Shown piece after piece: positions 33,033 to 42,691 of a stretch of 64,000 nucleotides of DNA. A model generated the notes under the pieces. It searched no databases, was not told where the DNA came from, and saw only the letters and a list, made by a program, of their open reading frames with translations. Source of the stretch: Clostridium_AW malenominatum (GTDB lineage Bacteria; Bacillota; Clostridia; Clostridiales; Clostridiaceae); the NCBI RefSeq assembly GCF_039521365.1, contig NZ_BAAACF010000001.1, positions 248,001 through 312,000 of the forward strand, read 5' to 3'. The position numbers were made by a program, and so were the translations under genes. How positions within the stretch are numbered: the first letter of the stretch is position 1; the number at the start of each line of letters is the position of its first letter.

Positions 33033-36000
33033 ATGATAGATTACAAAGACTTTTATGATGACCTAGTAGAAGAATGTCCTTACAATAGAAAAGATAAGAG
33101 TATAAAAGCAAGAATAAAGCTTATAAAGAATTTAGATAGTAACTATGAAAAAATTTTAAAAGGGTATGATTTTATAAGCAAGGAAGTTAAGGCGAAAAGA
33201 GATATACCTCCTGCAGGAGAGTGGCTATTAGATAATTTATATTTAATACAAAAGGAATACAAGTACATAAAAAGTAGCATGCCTAGAGACTACTATGAAA
33301 ACTTACCTTTGGTTAAGGACTATCCTAGAATTTATCATATAGCACAGAGGATAGTTAAGGAAACCGATGGAAGAGTTAGTGGAGGAAATATTGAAGGTTT
33401 CATAAAGGAATATCAAAAACATACTATACTAGGCAGTGGAGAGCTATGGTCATTACCAGTAATGATAAGAATAGCCCTAATACATAATATTAGCAAAGTA
33501 ACTAGCAATATAGTTTATTGTCATAGTGAAAAAATCAAAGGAGAAATATTTGGAGAAAAACTTATAGAAAGTTCTAATAATGAGGAAGAATTACAAAATT
33601 TAATTAAACAAGATATAAGTTTTACACCTTATTTCACGGAAAGACTTTTAAAAGTATTAAGGGATAGTGGCTTTGAAAATAAGCAAGTATATGAATGGAT
33701 AGATGAAAAGCTAGCCATGGAAGACATCAATAATGAGAAAATAATTTCACTAGACCATAAAAGGCAAGCCTTCTATAGGATGTTAATTGGAAATAGTATA
33801 ACGGGAATGAGAGAACTTTCATCTCTCAACTGGATAGAATACTTTGAAAGATTAAGTTATGTGGAAAAAACACTTAAAAAGGATCCTAGTAAAGATTATG
33901 GGAAAATGGATTTTCCTAGTAGAGATTATTATAGACATAATATAGAAAGGTTAGCAAGACATATGAAGCTTGGAGAATCCTTCGTAGCTAGAAAAGCTAT
34001 AGAATGTGCTCTTGAAGGAGAAGAAAATCCAGATAAGCCTTATTTAAAGCATGTGGGATATTATATTATTGACGAGGGAATACAGTGTTTAAAGGATAAA
34101 ATTGGCTTTAAGGATGAGGGTTATAAAAAATTAAAATTTAATGATAGAAATCATAGAGCTAAAAATTATATAGCATTAGCCTTAATTTCCACTTTAGTAT
34201 TAGCCGTGTTGTTAGTTTATTTTACCTCGGATATAGATATGAGCTTATGGAAATACCTAGTTACATTTTTATTAGTATTAGTTCCTTCTAGTGAAATAGT
34301 TATATCCATAATTAATTGGAGCATTACTCATTTAACACCACCGGATTTCATACCTAAAATGGAGTTTGAAGAGGAAATACCAGAAGAATTCAGTAGTGTT
34401 GTAGTTATTTCTACTTTAATAAATTCTGAAAAAAGAGCAAGAGAGTTGGTAAAAGATTTAGAGGTTTATTATCTTGGAAATAGAAGTAAAAATATTTATT
34501 ATGCAATACTAGGAGACTTTAGAGATTGGAAAGAAGAGAACCATGAAGAAGACAATAAGATAGTGAAAACTTCCTTAGAAGAAATTAAAAAGTTAAACGA
34601 AAAATATTCTAAGAAGGGAGAAGATATATTTTATTTCTTAAGTAGATATAGGCAATACAATGAAAAGGAAAGTTTATGGCTTGGATGGGAAAGAAAAAGA
34701 GGAAAACTTGTAGAGTTTAATAGACTTATAAGAGGAGATGAAACTACTAGTTATAACATTATAAGTGGAGATATAAAAAAACTATGTAAGGTAAAATATG
34801 TAATAACTTTAGATGCAGATACAATTCTCCCCATAAATTCTTCAAAGAAGCTTATAGGTGCCATGGCCCATACCCTAAATCATCCCCATATAGAGACAGG
34901 CAAAAAAAGAATATTAAGAGGGTATGGGTTAATGCAACCTAGGATAAATATTTCTAGTATTAGTGCAAATAAAAGCCTGTTTTCTAAAGTTTTCTCAGGA
35001 GAAACAGGTATAGACCACTATACAACAGCTATTTCAGATGTATATCAAGATAGATTTGGAGAAGGCATATTTACAGGAAAGGGAATTTACCATATAGATA
35101 CTTTTAGCTTTATGTTAGAGGGAGAAATAGAAGAAAACTCAGTTTTAAGCCATGATTTATTAGAGGGTTCCTACGTTAGAACAGCTCTTCTTACGGATGT
35201 AGAGTTAATAGATGGTTATCCAGCTTATTATAATTCTAGTTGCAAAAGGATGCATAGATGGGTTAGAGGAGATTGGCAATTGATGACCTGGTTATTTAAA
35301 AAGACTTCTTTAAATTTATTATCCAGGTGGAAAATATTTGATAATTTAAGAAGAAGCTTATTATATCCATCCATAATTACATTATTAATAGCCTCTTTAT
35401 TGCTACTTAAAAACCCAGAGATAGCATTAATACTTTCTTTTGTATCCTTAATTACACCTTTGCTATTTGGTGTTTCAGAAGGCGTTGTTCCACCTGTAAA
35501 AGCTATAGGAATGTTACCCTTTAAGCAGTTTTTCTTAATCTTTACTTTTTTACCTCATACTTCTTATTTGATGGTAGATGCTATAATTCGAACTTTATAT
35601 AGACTTAAGGTAAGTAAGAAAAATTTATTAGAATGGCAGACTGCAGCAGATGCAGAGGCTGCTTCAGGAAAGAGTTTAGCAGATTATATTAAATATATGT
35701 GGGTAGGTTCCGCTATTGCTTTAGGAATTTGGATTTTAGCCTTTAATAATTCCTTTAATCTAGCTCTTATATTTTTACCCTCCTGTATAATTTGGTTTTT
35801 AAGTCCCTATGTAGCATATTATGTGAGTAAGGATTTGGAAATACACAAATATAATTTAAATAAAGAAGAGGAAAAGATTTTAAGAGGATTAAGCAGAAGA
35901 ATATGGGCATATTTTGAAGATTTTAATAATGAAAAAAACAATTGGCTTGCTCCAGATAACTATCAAGAATACCCTGAAAATGGAGTGGCGCCTAGAACTT

Positions 36001-39000
36001 CTCCAACTAATATAGCTATGGGTTTAGTATCTAATGTAGTAGCCTATGATTTAGGATATACTGATTTGATAGGGTGCGTTGAAAGAACAGAAAAAACCCT
36101 AAAAACTATGAAAACTCTAGAAATGTATAATGGACATTATTATAATTGGTACAATACAGAAACAAAGGAACCTTTATATCCTAAATATGTATCTACTGTA
36201 GATAGTGGTAATCTTTTAGGATATCTATGGCTTATAGATAATAGTTTTAGTGAATTTTTAGAAGTTCCATTATTTAACCCAAAGATTTTTAAAGGAATTG
36301 AAACTTTGCTAATGCTTAGTAATAAAGAGGTAGAAAGTTTTCATAAAGATTTATATAAAAGCTCCATAGAAATCATAGGAAACCCTAAAGGAGAGGTACG
36401 GGTTTTTATAAGAGAGCTAAATATAATAAAATCCAAAATAGAAGAAGCCTCAAAAGTTGATAATTGGGAAAGCTTGTATTGGAATAAGAAGTTAAAAAAT
36501 ACTGTAGAAAATCTATTGATAAATTTACTTAACTTATTTCCATGGCTCCAAATGGAATACTTTCACGGGGAAGAAGAAATGTACTTAGAAGAATTAAACT
36601 CTATTCCAAAGAATATAGAGGCTAAGAATTTAATAGATATTTTAGAAGAAATAATAAATAAGCTAGAGGATAAAGATACATCACTATATAACTATATTTT
36701 ACTTGGAAAAGATAATATAAAGAACCTCTTGAATAGAATTTATAAAATTAAAGATGATTTGAATAAGATTTCAGAGAAAATGGATTTTAAAATGCTCTTT
36801 AACGATGAAAGAGGATTATTTTCCATTGGATATGATGTGGAAAGGGATAAAATAGATAACTGTTATTATGACTTGTTGGCATCTGAGGCAAGGCAGGCTA
36901 GTTTTTTAGCCATAGCAAAAGGAGATGTTAAAGTAGACCACTGGTTTAAGCTAGGAAGACCACTGGCATCTATAGATAAAAATAAAGGTTTAGTTTCCTG
37001 GAGTGGTACTATGTTTGAGTATTTAATGCCACTACTTATAATGAAATCTTATCCTAATACTCTGTTAAGTAACACTTATAAATTTGCAGTAGAAACACAG
37101 AAAAATTACGGTGATAAGAAAAGTATTCCTTGGGGTATATCAGAGTCAGGATTTTATGGTTTTGATGTAGCTTTAAATTATCAATATAAAGCCTTTGGAG
37201 TACCAGGAATAGGACTTAAAAGAGGACTTGCAAATGATTTAGTTATATCTCCATATTCAACTATAATGGCGTTAGGGGTAAATGCAAGAGATGCTATGGA
37301 GAATATTAAAAAATTTATACAAGAGGGATTTTTAGGCAGATATGGTCTTTATGAAGCTATAGATTATACAAAGGAAAGAATACCTAAAGATGAAAACTAT
37401 ATGGTAGTAAAATCCTATATGGTTCATCATCAGGGAATGAGCTTTATGGCAATAAATAATTTGTTAAATGAACAAATACTTCAAGAAAGATTTCATAGAG
37501 AGCCTAGGGTAAAAGCTTCTGAGCTTTTACTTCAAGAAAGAATGCCAGATTATGTAGTTTACGATCGAGAAGAAAAGGGAGAAGAAAATATATTTACAAA
37601 GGATAGAAATATTGGAGTGGTAAGAAAATTTGCCACAGCCAAAACAATTTATCCAGAAACACATATGCTTTCAAATGGAAACTATTCTCTTATGATCACC
37701 AATAGAGGAAGTGGTTATAGTAAAAGAGAGGGTATGAACGTATACAGATGGAAAGAAGATATAACAAATGATAATACTGGGATGTTTTTTTATATAAAAA
37801 ATCTCAATTCTAATGAATATTGGAGTAATACGTATCAGCCTTGCAAATATGAGGGAGAAGAGTATCAGGTTATATTTGCCCAAGATAAGGCTGAATTTAA
37901 AAGAAGAGATGGGAATATAGTAAGTTTTACAGAAATAGGAGTTTCCAGTGAGGATGACGGAGAAGTTAGAAAGATAAAAATATCTAATAATAGCAATAGT
38001 AGCAGAACCATTGAAGTAACAAGCTATCTAGAAGTTACCTTAGCAAATTACAGTGCAGACATAGTGCACCCAACCTTTAGTAATCTATTTGTGAGAACAG
38101 ACTATTTGGAAGAGCCTATGTGTTTACTAGCTTATAGAAGAAAGAGAGAAAGTCATGGAAAAGAGCCTTGGGTTATGCATACTCTAATAGGAGACGAAAA
38201 GGTTGTAGGAAAAGTTCAATACGAAACCAGTAGGTCAAATTTTATAGGACGAAATAGAGATTTAGATAAACCAGAGGTGATGGAAAATGATGCACCTTTA
38301 ACTAATACTAAAGGAGCAGTACTAGATCCTATTTTAAGCCTTAGAGTAAGAGTGGAAATTCCATCAGGAGAAAGTGCAACTTTAGCATTTATTACGGCAG
38401 TGGCAGATAAAAGAGGGGATGCAATAAATCTTTGTAAAAAATATAGAGATTGGAATGCCATAAACAGAGTTTTCGAACTTGCATCTACACAGTCCACAGT
38501 GGAAAATAGATATTTAGGTATTAATTCGTCAATGGGAAATTTATATCAGTCCATGGCTTCTAAGATTATATTTATAAATGGTAATCTTAAAGAAAGAGAA
38601 GATTATATAAAAAATATTAACAAAGGGCAATCTGAACTTTGGAAATATGGATTATCAGGAGATCTACCAATAATAGCTATAAAAATAAATAAAGAAGAGG
38701 ATTTGGATTTAGTTAGACAGCTTCTAAAAGCTCATGAATATTGGAGCATTAAGGGACTAAAAACTGACTTAGTTATACTAAACCTAGAGGATACTTCTTA
38801 TATTCAACCCTTAGAAGAAGGGATTAGAGAGTTAGTATACTCCAGCCACGCAAGAGATAAAATAAATAAATTTGGAGGAGTATTTACCTATAACAAAGCT
38901 ACTATGGATAGTGAGGATATGAAGTTAATATTGTCTATTGCAAGGCTAGTTATAGATGGAGAAAAGGGAAGTCTTATAAATCAAGTTAAAGTTAAAGAAG

Positions 39001-41468
39001 ATTTAAGTAATGAAAATAATTTTATTGAGCCTAGAGAATTGGTTTATAAGGAGGGAAATTTCCAATTTACTATTCCTAAACTTCAATTTTTTAATAGCTT
39101 AGGTGGTTTTAGTGAAAGGGGAGATAAGTATTTTATAATATTGGAGGACTATAAAAATACTCCAGCTCCTTGGATAAATGTACTTTCTAATGGAGACTTT
39201 GGTTCTCATATTTCTGAAGGAGGTATGTCCTATACCTGGAATAAAAATTCTAGAGAACATAAAATAACTACCTGGTCTAACGACCCTATTAAAGATAGCG
39301 AATCAGAGGGATTATATCTTAGAGATGAGGTTACAGGTAAGATTTGGAGCATATCACCGAGACCTGTAAGAAATAGTGGGCGCTATATTATCGAACATGG
39401 CTTTGGATATTCTTCTTTTAATCATAAGAATAATGGGATAGTTGGAGAATTTACAACCTACGTAGCCTTAAATAAAAGTGTAAAAATAAATTTGGTAAAA
39501 CTAAAAAATGACACGGATATAGAAAGAAATCTATCGCTAACCTATTACTCTCAGCTTGTATTAGGTGTTGTACCTCAAGGAACAGCTCAATATATATCTA
39601 CTTATATAAATGAAGATAAGCAATATATATATGCTAAAAATCCATATAGTAAAAGCTTTGGGAACCTAATAGCCTTCCTTAAGGTATCAGGTGGTGAGAA
39701 TGTTAGTTTTACGGGAGATAGAACAGAATTTATAGGGAAAGAAGGCTCTTTTGAAAATCCTGGAATATTAAAGAAAAAGAGTTTTTCAGGCAGTGTTGGC
39801 GCAGGGTTTGACCCTTGTATGGCAGTAAACGCAAAGCTATCTTTAAAGCCTGGTGAAGAGAAAACACTGGTAGTTTTACTTGGAGAAGAGGATAGCATAG
39901 AGAAAATAGAGGATATTCTGCAAGAGTTTGCTTTCGTAAAAAACTCCCAAGAAGAATTAGAAAGAGTAAAGAACTATTGGAAGGATTTGTTGGGGACAAT
40001 TCAAATAGATACCCCAGATAAAACCATGGATATAATGGTAAATGGTTGGCTTATGTACCAAGTAATAGTATGCAGATATTGGGCTAGAACAGCCTTTTAC
40101 CAGTCAGGTGGAGCTTATGGTTTTAGAGACCAATTACAAGACACACTAGCAATATCTTATTTAAAGCCAGAAATTACAAAAAACCAAATACTCTATTCTT
40201 CATCAAGGCAATTTATAGAAGGAGATGTTCAGCACTGGTGGCACCCTGTTGTAGATAGCGGTATTAGAACGAGATTCTCTGACGACCTTTTATGGCTTCC
40301 TTATGTAACTGTAGAATATATAAAAAATACAGGAGATTATTCAATATTGGATAAGGAAACTCCTTATTTAGAGGATGAACCTTTAAGAGAAGGAGAAGAT
40401 GAAAGATATAATATTGCAAGAAAATCCGAAAGAAAAGGAAGTATATATGAACATTGTGTTAAGACTATTGATAGAGCTTTGAAATTTGGAGAACATAATA
40501 TACCACTTATGGGATCTGGAGACTGGAATGACGGTATGAGTACCGTAGGAAATAAAGGCAAAGGTGAAAGTGTATGGCTTGGGTGGTTTTTATATACCAT
40601 CATTAAAGATTTTATTAATCTATGCAGAGTGCAAGGAGATTTTGAAAGAGAAAAAATATATAAGGAAATGTTAGAATTCATCTCAGAAAATATAGAGAAA
40701 AATGCTTGGGATGGTAATTGGTATAGAAGGGCCTACTTTGATGATGGAACCCCGTTGGGTTCAGCGCAAAATGATGAATGTCAAATAGACTCTCTTTCAC
40801 AATCTTGGTCAGTTATTTCAGGAGCGGCTAGGGAAAGTAGAAGTAAAGAGGCTATATTATCCGTTGAAAGATATTTAGTGAAATATGATAAGGGTATAGT
40901 AATGCTGCTATCACCACCTTTTAATGAATCTTCTTTAGAGCCGGGGTATATAAAGGGATATGTACCAGGAGTAAGAGAAAATGGTGGGCAATATACTCAC
41001 GCAGCGGTGTGGTATATACTAGCCTTAGCTATGGCTGGCTTTAACGATAAGGCTTGGAATATATATAATATGATTAACCCTATAAATCATACTGCTTCAT
41101 ATTTAGACTGTGAAAGATATAAAGTAGAGCCTTACGTAATATCAGCAGATGTTTATGCCATAGAACCACACATAGGAAGAGGAGGTTGGAGTTGGTACAC
41201 AGGAGCAGCAGGATGGATGTATACTACTGCTATAAATGGAATACTAGGGTTTGAGTTAAAAGAAGATAAGGGATTTATATTGGAGCCAAGAATACCAAAA
41301 AGTTGGAATGGTTACAAAATGACTTACAAAAGAGGAGAAAACACATATTATATAGAGGTAGAAAGAGGAGAAGAAAAGGAAATAACTTTAAATGGAGAAA
41401 AGTTAGATGGAGAAGTGATTCCATTTTTAGAAAGTGGGGAACACAGAATTAAAATGATTATAGAATAA
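33033..41468 (+). CDS. Cyclic beta-1,2-glucan synthase-like multidomain protein (GT84 - glycoamylase-like - GH94)
   Basis: The 2811-residue membrane protein, largest of the window, has these parts. Residues 1-375 are helical. Two transmembrane helices lie near 380-426. A GT84-type glycosyltransferase follows, with DAD near residue 594, HDLLEG near 706 and MHRWVRGDWQ near 740-748. Several membrane helices span about 770-930. A glycoamylase-like domain (about 1277-1500: ASEARQASFLAIAKG, WGISESGFYGFD, MVHHQGMSF) in characterised homologues makes the ring. The C-terminal GH94 domains include GSGDWNDGM near 2494-2502, which carries the acid residue, and RGGWSWYTGAAGWMY. The expected product is a beta-1,2-glucan, perhaps cyclic, made from UDP-glucose. 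ATG 33033 follows GGGGTGGAG. Identification is by motifs; the exact product is inferred. Confidence 0.85.
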   Translation: MIDYKDFYDDLVEECPYNRKDKSIKARIKLIKNLDSNYEKILKGYDFISKEVKAKRDIPPAGEWLLDNLYLIQKEYKYIKSSMPRDYYENLPLVKDYPRIYHIAQRIVKETDGRVSGGNIEGFIKEYQKHTILGSGELWSLPVMIRIALIHNISKVTSNIVYCHSEKIKGEIFGEKLIESSNNEEELQNLIKQDISFTPYFTERLLKVLRDSGFENKQVYEWIDEKLAMEDINNEKIISLDHKRQAFYRMLIGNSITGMRELSSLNWIEYFERLSYVEKTLKKDPSKDYGKMDFPSRDYYRHNIERLARHMKLGESFVARKAIECALEGEENPDKPYLKHVGYYIIDEGIQCLKDKIGFKDEGYKKLKFNDRNHRAKNYIALALISTLVLAVLLVYFTSDIDMSLWKYLVTFLLVLVPSSEIVISIINWSITHLTPPDFIPKMEFEEEIPEEFSSVVVISTLINSEKRARELVKDLEVYYLGNRSKNIYYAILGDFRDWKEENHEEDNKIVKTSLEEIKKLNEKYSKKGEDIFYFLSRYRQYNEKESLWLGWERKRGKLVEFNRLIRGDETTSYNIISGDIKKLCKVKYVITLDADTILPINSSKKLIGAMAHTLNHPHIETGKKRILRGYGLMQPRINISSISANKSLFSKVFSGETGIDHYTTAISDVYQDRFGEGIFTGKGIYHIDTFSFMLEGEIEENSVLSHDLLEGSYVRTALLTDVELIDGYPAYYNSSCKRMHRWVRGDWQLMTWLFKKTSLNLLSRWKIFDNLRRSLLYPSIITLLIASLLLLKNPEIALILSFVSLITPLLFGVSEGVVPPVKAIGMLPFKQFFLIFTFLPHTSYLMVDAIIRTLYRLKVSKKNLLEWQTAADAEAASGKSLADYIKYMWVGSAIALGIWILAFNNSFNLALIFLPSCIIWFLSPYVAYYVSKDLEIHKYNLNKEEEKILRGLSRRIWAYFEDFNNEKNNWLAPDNYQEYPENGVAPRTSPTNIAMGLVSNVVAYDLGYTDLIGCVERTEKTLKTMKTLEMYNGHYYNWYNTETKEPLYPKYVSTVDSGNLLGYLWLIDNSFSEFLEVPLFNPKIFKGIETLLMLSNKEVESFHKDLYKSSIEIIGNPKGEVRVFIRELNIIKSKIEEASKVDNWESLYWNKKLKNTVENLLINLLNLFPWLQMEYFHGEEEMYLEELNSIPKNIEAKNLIDILEEIINKLEDKDTSLYNYILLGKDNIKNLLNRIYKIKDDLNKISEKMDFKMLFNDERGLFSIGYDVERDKIDNCYYDLLASEARQASFLAIAKGDVKVDHWFKLGRPLASIDKNKGLVSWSGTMFEYLMPLLIMKSYPNTLLSNTYKFAVETQKNYGDKKSIPWGISESGFYGFDVALNYQYKAFGVPGIGLKRGLANDLVISPYSTIMALGVNARDAMENIKKFIQEGFLGRYGLYEAIDYTKERIPKDENYMVVKSYMVHHQGMSFMAINNLLNEQILQERFHREPRVKASELLLQERMPDYVVYDREEKGEENIFTKDRNIGVVRKFATAKTIYPETHMLSNGNYSLMITNRGSGYSKREGMNVYRWKEDITNDNTGMFFYIKNLNSNEYWSNTYQPCKYEGEEYQVIFAQDKAEFKRRDGNIVSFTEIGVSSEDDGEVRKIKISNNSNSSRTIEVTSYLEVTLANYSADIVHPTFSNLFVRTDYLEEPMCLLAYRRKRESHGKEPWVMHTLIGDEKVVGKVQYETSRSNFIGRNRDLDKPEVMENDAPLTNTKGAVLDPILSLRVRVEIPSGESATLAFITAVADKRGDAINLCKKYRDWNAINRVFELASTQSTVENRYLGINSSMGNLYQSMASKIIFINGNLKEREDYIKNINKGQSELWKYGLSGDLPIIAIKINKEEDLDLVRQLLKAHEYWSIKGLKTDLVILNLEDTSYIQPLEEGIRELVYSSHARDKINKFGGVFTYNKATMDSEDMKLILSIARLVIDGEKGSLINQVKVKEDLSNENNFIEPRELVYKEGNFQFTIPKLQFFNSLGGFSERGDKYFIILEDYKNTPAPWINVLSNGDFGSHISEGGMSYTWNKNSREHKITTWSNDPIKDSESEGLYLRDEVTGKIWSISPRPVRNSGRYIIEHGFGYSSFNHKNNGIVGEFTTYVALNKSVKINLVKLKNDTDIERNLSLTYYSQLVLGVVPQGTAQYISTYINEDKQYIYAKNPYSKSFGNLIAFLKVSGGENVSFTGDRTEFIGKEGSFENPGILKKKSFSGSVGAGFDPCMAVNAKLSLKPGEEKTLVVLLGEEDSIEKIEDILQEFAFVKNSQEELERVKNYWKDLLGTIQIDTPDKTMDIMVNGWLMYQVIVCRYWARTAFYQSGGAYGFRDQLQDTLAISYLKPEITKNQILYSSSRQFIEGDVQHWWHPVVDSGIRTRFSDDLLWLPYVTVEYIKNTGDYSILDKETPYLEDEPLREGEDERYNIARKSERKGSIYEHCVKTIDRALKFGEHNIPLMGSGDWNDGMSTVGNKGKGESVWLGWFLYTIIKDFINLCRVQGDFEREKIYKEMLEFISENIEKNAWDGNWYRRAYFDDGTPLGSAQNDECQIDSLSQSWSVISGAARESRSKEAILSVERYLVKYDKGIVMLLSPPFNESSLEPGYIKGYVPGVRENGGQYTHAAVWYILALAMAGFNDKAWNIYNMINPINHTASYLDCERYKVEPYVISADVYAIEPHIGRGGWSWYTGAAGWMYTTAINGILGFELKEDKGFILEPRIPKSWNGYKMTYKRGENTYYIEVERGEEKEITLNGEKLDGEVIPFLESGEHRIKMIIE

Positions 41469-41490
41469 AAGTTGCAGAGCAACTTTTATT
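41467..41490 (+). terminator. Terminator of the glucan synthase gene
   Basis: AAAAGTTGC (41467-41475) pairs with GCAACTTTT (41479-41487), loop of three, T-rich arm and ATT after it. Confidence 0.65.
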
Positions 41491-41574
41491 CAGTTTTTTA
41501 GTTGGTTAGTTAACGAAGAAATTTCCCAAAGGGAATTTCCACCATAACTAAAGCACTAAAAAACTAAAACACTA
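41491..41574. repeat. Repeat element B, copy 4
   Basis: The best inverted form of element B: AGTTTTTTAGT and TTAGTTA on the left, GAAATTTCCC (41518-41527) / GGGAATTTC (41531-41539) in the centre, TAACTAA and ACTAAAAAACT on the right. It lies between convergent genes. Confidence 0.65.
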
Positions 41575-41575
41575 G

Positions 41576-41596
41576 AAAAATTGCCCTGCAATTTTT
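41576..41596 (-). terminator. Terminator of the 67-residue minus-strand gene
   Basis: AAAAATTGC (41576-41584) pairs with GCAATTTTT (41588-41596), loop of three; it overlaps the last codon region of the gene and ends in a T-run on the minus strand. Confidence 0.6.
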
Positions 41597-41798
41597 AAAA
41601 CAAATCGTCGGTTTTCCACATGTCCTTTGAAGTGTTATCAAATTCCCAGGTGGCGATATTATTTGCAACAATATCATCCCTTACGTTGTCTGGTAGTTTT
41701 GTGTAGTCTTTTTTCTTTGCAGAATAAGATTTAAGCACCTTTTGGCTGGCTTCTAAATAATCTCTACTATCAGGTAAATAAGTTTTCCCTCTATCCAT
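41595..41798 (-). CDS. Hypothetical 67-residue protein
   Basis: A short acidic/basic mixed protein (DRGKTYLPDSRDYLEASQKVLKSYSAKKKDYTKLPDNVRDDIVANNIATWEFDNTSKDMW) with no membrane segment or metal motif. AAGGAGGTCTTAAT directly before the ATG, normal codon use and a terminator at its end support a real gene. I do not recognise the family. It is divergent from the desulfoferrodoxin gene, a link that may be chance. Confidence 0.6.
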   Translation of the reverse strand: MDRGKTYLPDSRDYLEASQKVLKSYSAKKKDYTKLPDNVRDDIVANNIATWEFDNTSKDMWKTDDLF

Positions 41799-41982
41799 AT
41801 TAAGACCTCCTTTTTATTTTCTATGTTTTTATTATTTGAAGGGTGAGAAATACTATTCACCCATTTAGTAAATAAATTTATTTGTAAAATTTTCGTAAAC
41901 TAAGAAGGGGAAAAAGAACTTATATGGAATTAGTACTATATACTAATAATGTTTGAAATTTTATTATTAAGGAGGTTTTTTT

Positions 41983-42357
41983 ATGACAGAATTAAGACAA
42001 ATTTATAAATGTGAAGTATGTGGAAACATAGTTGAGGTGGTTCATGCATCTGGTGGAGTTTTAGTATGCTGCGGCAAGCCAATGACACTACAAGTTGAAA
42101 ATACTGTAGATGCTTCAAAAGAAAAGCACGTTCCTTATGTAGAAATGGTAGAAGGTGGAGTTTTAGTTAGAGTTGGAGAAGTTGAACATCCAATGCTTGA
42201 TGCCCACTATATTGAATGGATAGAAGTTATTACAGAAAATAAAACTTATAGAAAATTCTTAAATCCAGGTGAAAAACCGGAAGCGTTCTTTAAGCTTGAC
42301 GAAGAAATAATAGCTGTTAGAGAATATTGTAACCTACATGGTTTGTGGAAAAAATAA
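41983..42357 (+). CDS. dfx: Desulfoferrodoxin (superoxide reductase)
   Basis: The 124-residue protein has the N-terminal desulforedoxin-like iron site (YKCEVCGNIVEVVHASGGVLVCCGKPM with four Cys). The superoxide reductase domain follows with iron-binding histidines in EKHVPYVE and VEHPMLDAHYIEWIEV, and the final Cys-x-x-His pair CNLHGLW. It reduces superoxide to peroxide without making oxygen, the usual solution of strict anaerobes. AAGGAGG precedes ATG 41983. Confidence 0.95.
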   Translation: MTELRQIYKCEVCGNIVEVVHASGGVLVCCGKPMTLQVENTVDASKEKHVPYVEMVEGGVLVRVGEVEHPMLDAHYIEWIEVITENKTYRKFLNPGEKPEAFFKLDEEIIAVREYCNLHGLWKK

Positions 42358-42362
42358 TGATG

Positions 42363-42656
42363 TTGACAAAAAATTAAAAGTATAATATCATGATTTAAAT
42401 AATGTTAACCTAATGAGAGAAAGCAAGTAAGCTTAAAAACAGATTTAAAGAGAGTTGTATGTGGTGGAATTACAACAATTATGATTAAGCTGAATGGGTT
42501 CTGGAGGGGCGAGATGAAGTTAAGTAGTTGTAGACGTTGGTCTCCCGTTATAGAGACAGGATATTTTGTATCCTTTAAGGAAAAAGTATTGCTTTTTCGA
42601 AAATAGGTGGTACCGCGTTATCACGCCCTATAGATTTGCTATAGGGCTTTTTTATT
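42363..42656 (+). ncRNA. Tryptophan T-box leader of trpS
   Basis: TTGACA (42363-42368) and TATCAT (42386-42391) with a 17-bp spacer form the promoter. The stem I start AATGAGAGAAAGC follows. AGCTTAA pairs with TTAAGCT (42485-42491), after which GAA-TGG-G gives a candidate Trp specifier TGG at 42495-42497. The T-box AGGTGGTACCGCG is at 42605-42617. The terminator GCCCTATAG/CTATAGGGC (42625-42647) precedes TTTTTT. Uncharged tRNA-Trp should stabilise the antiterminator and turn on trpS. Confidence 0.92.
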
Positions 42657-42691
42657 TTAAGTAAATAATGTTTAAAAATAGGAGGATTACA

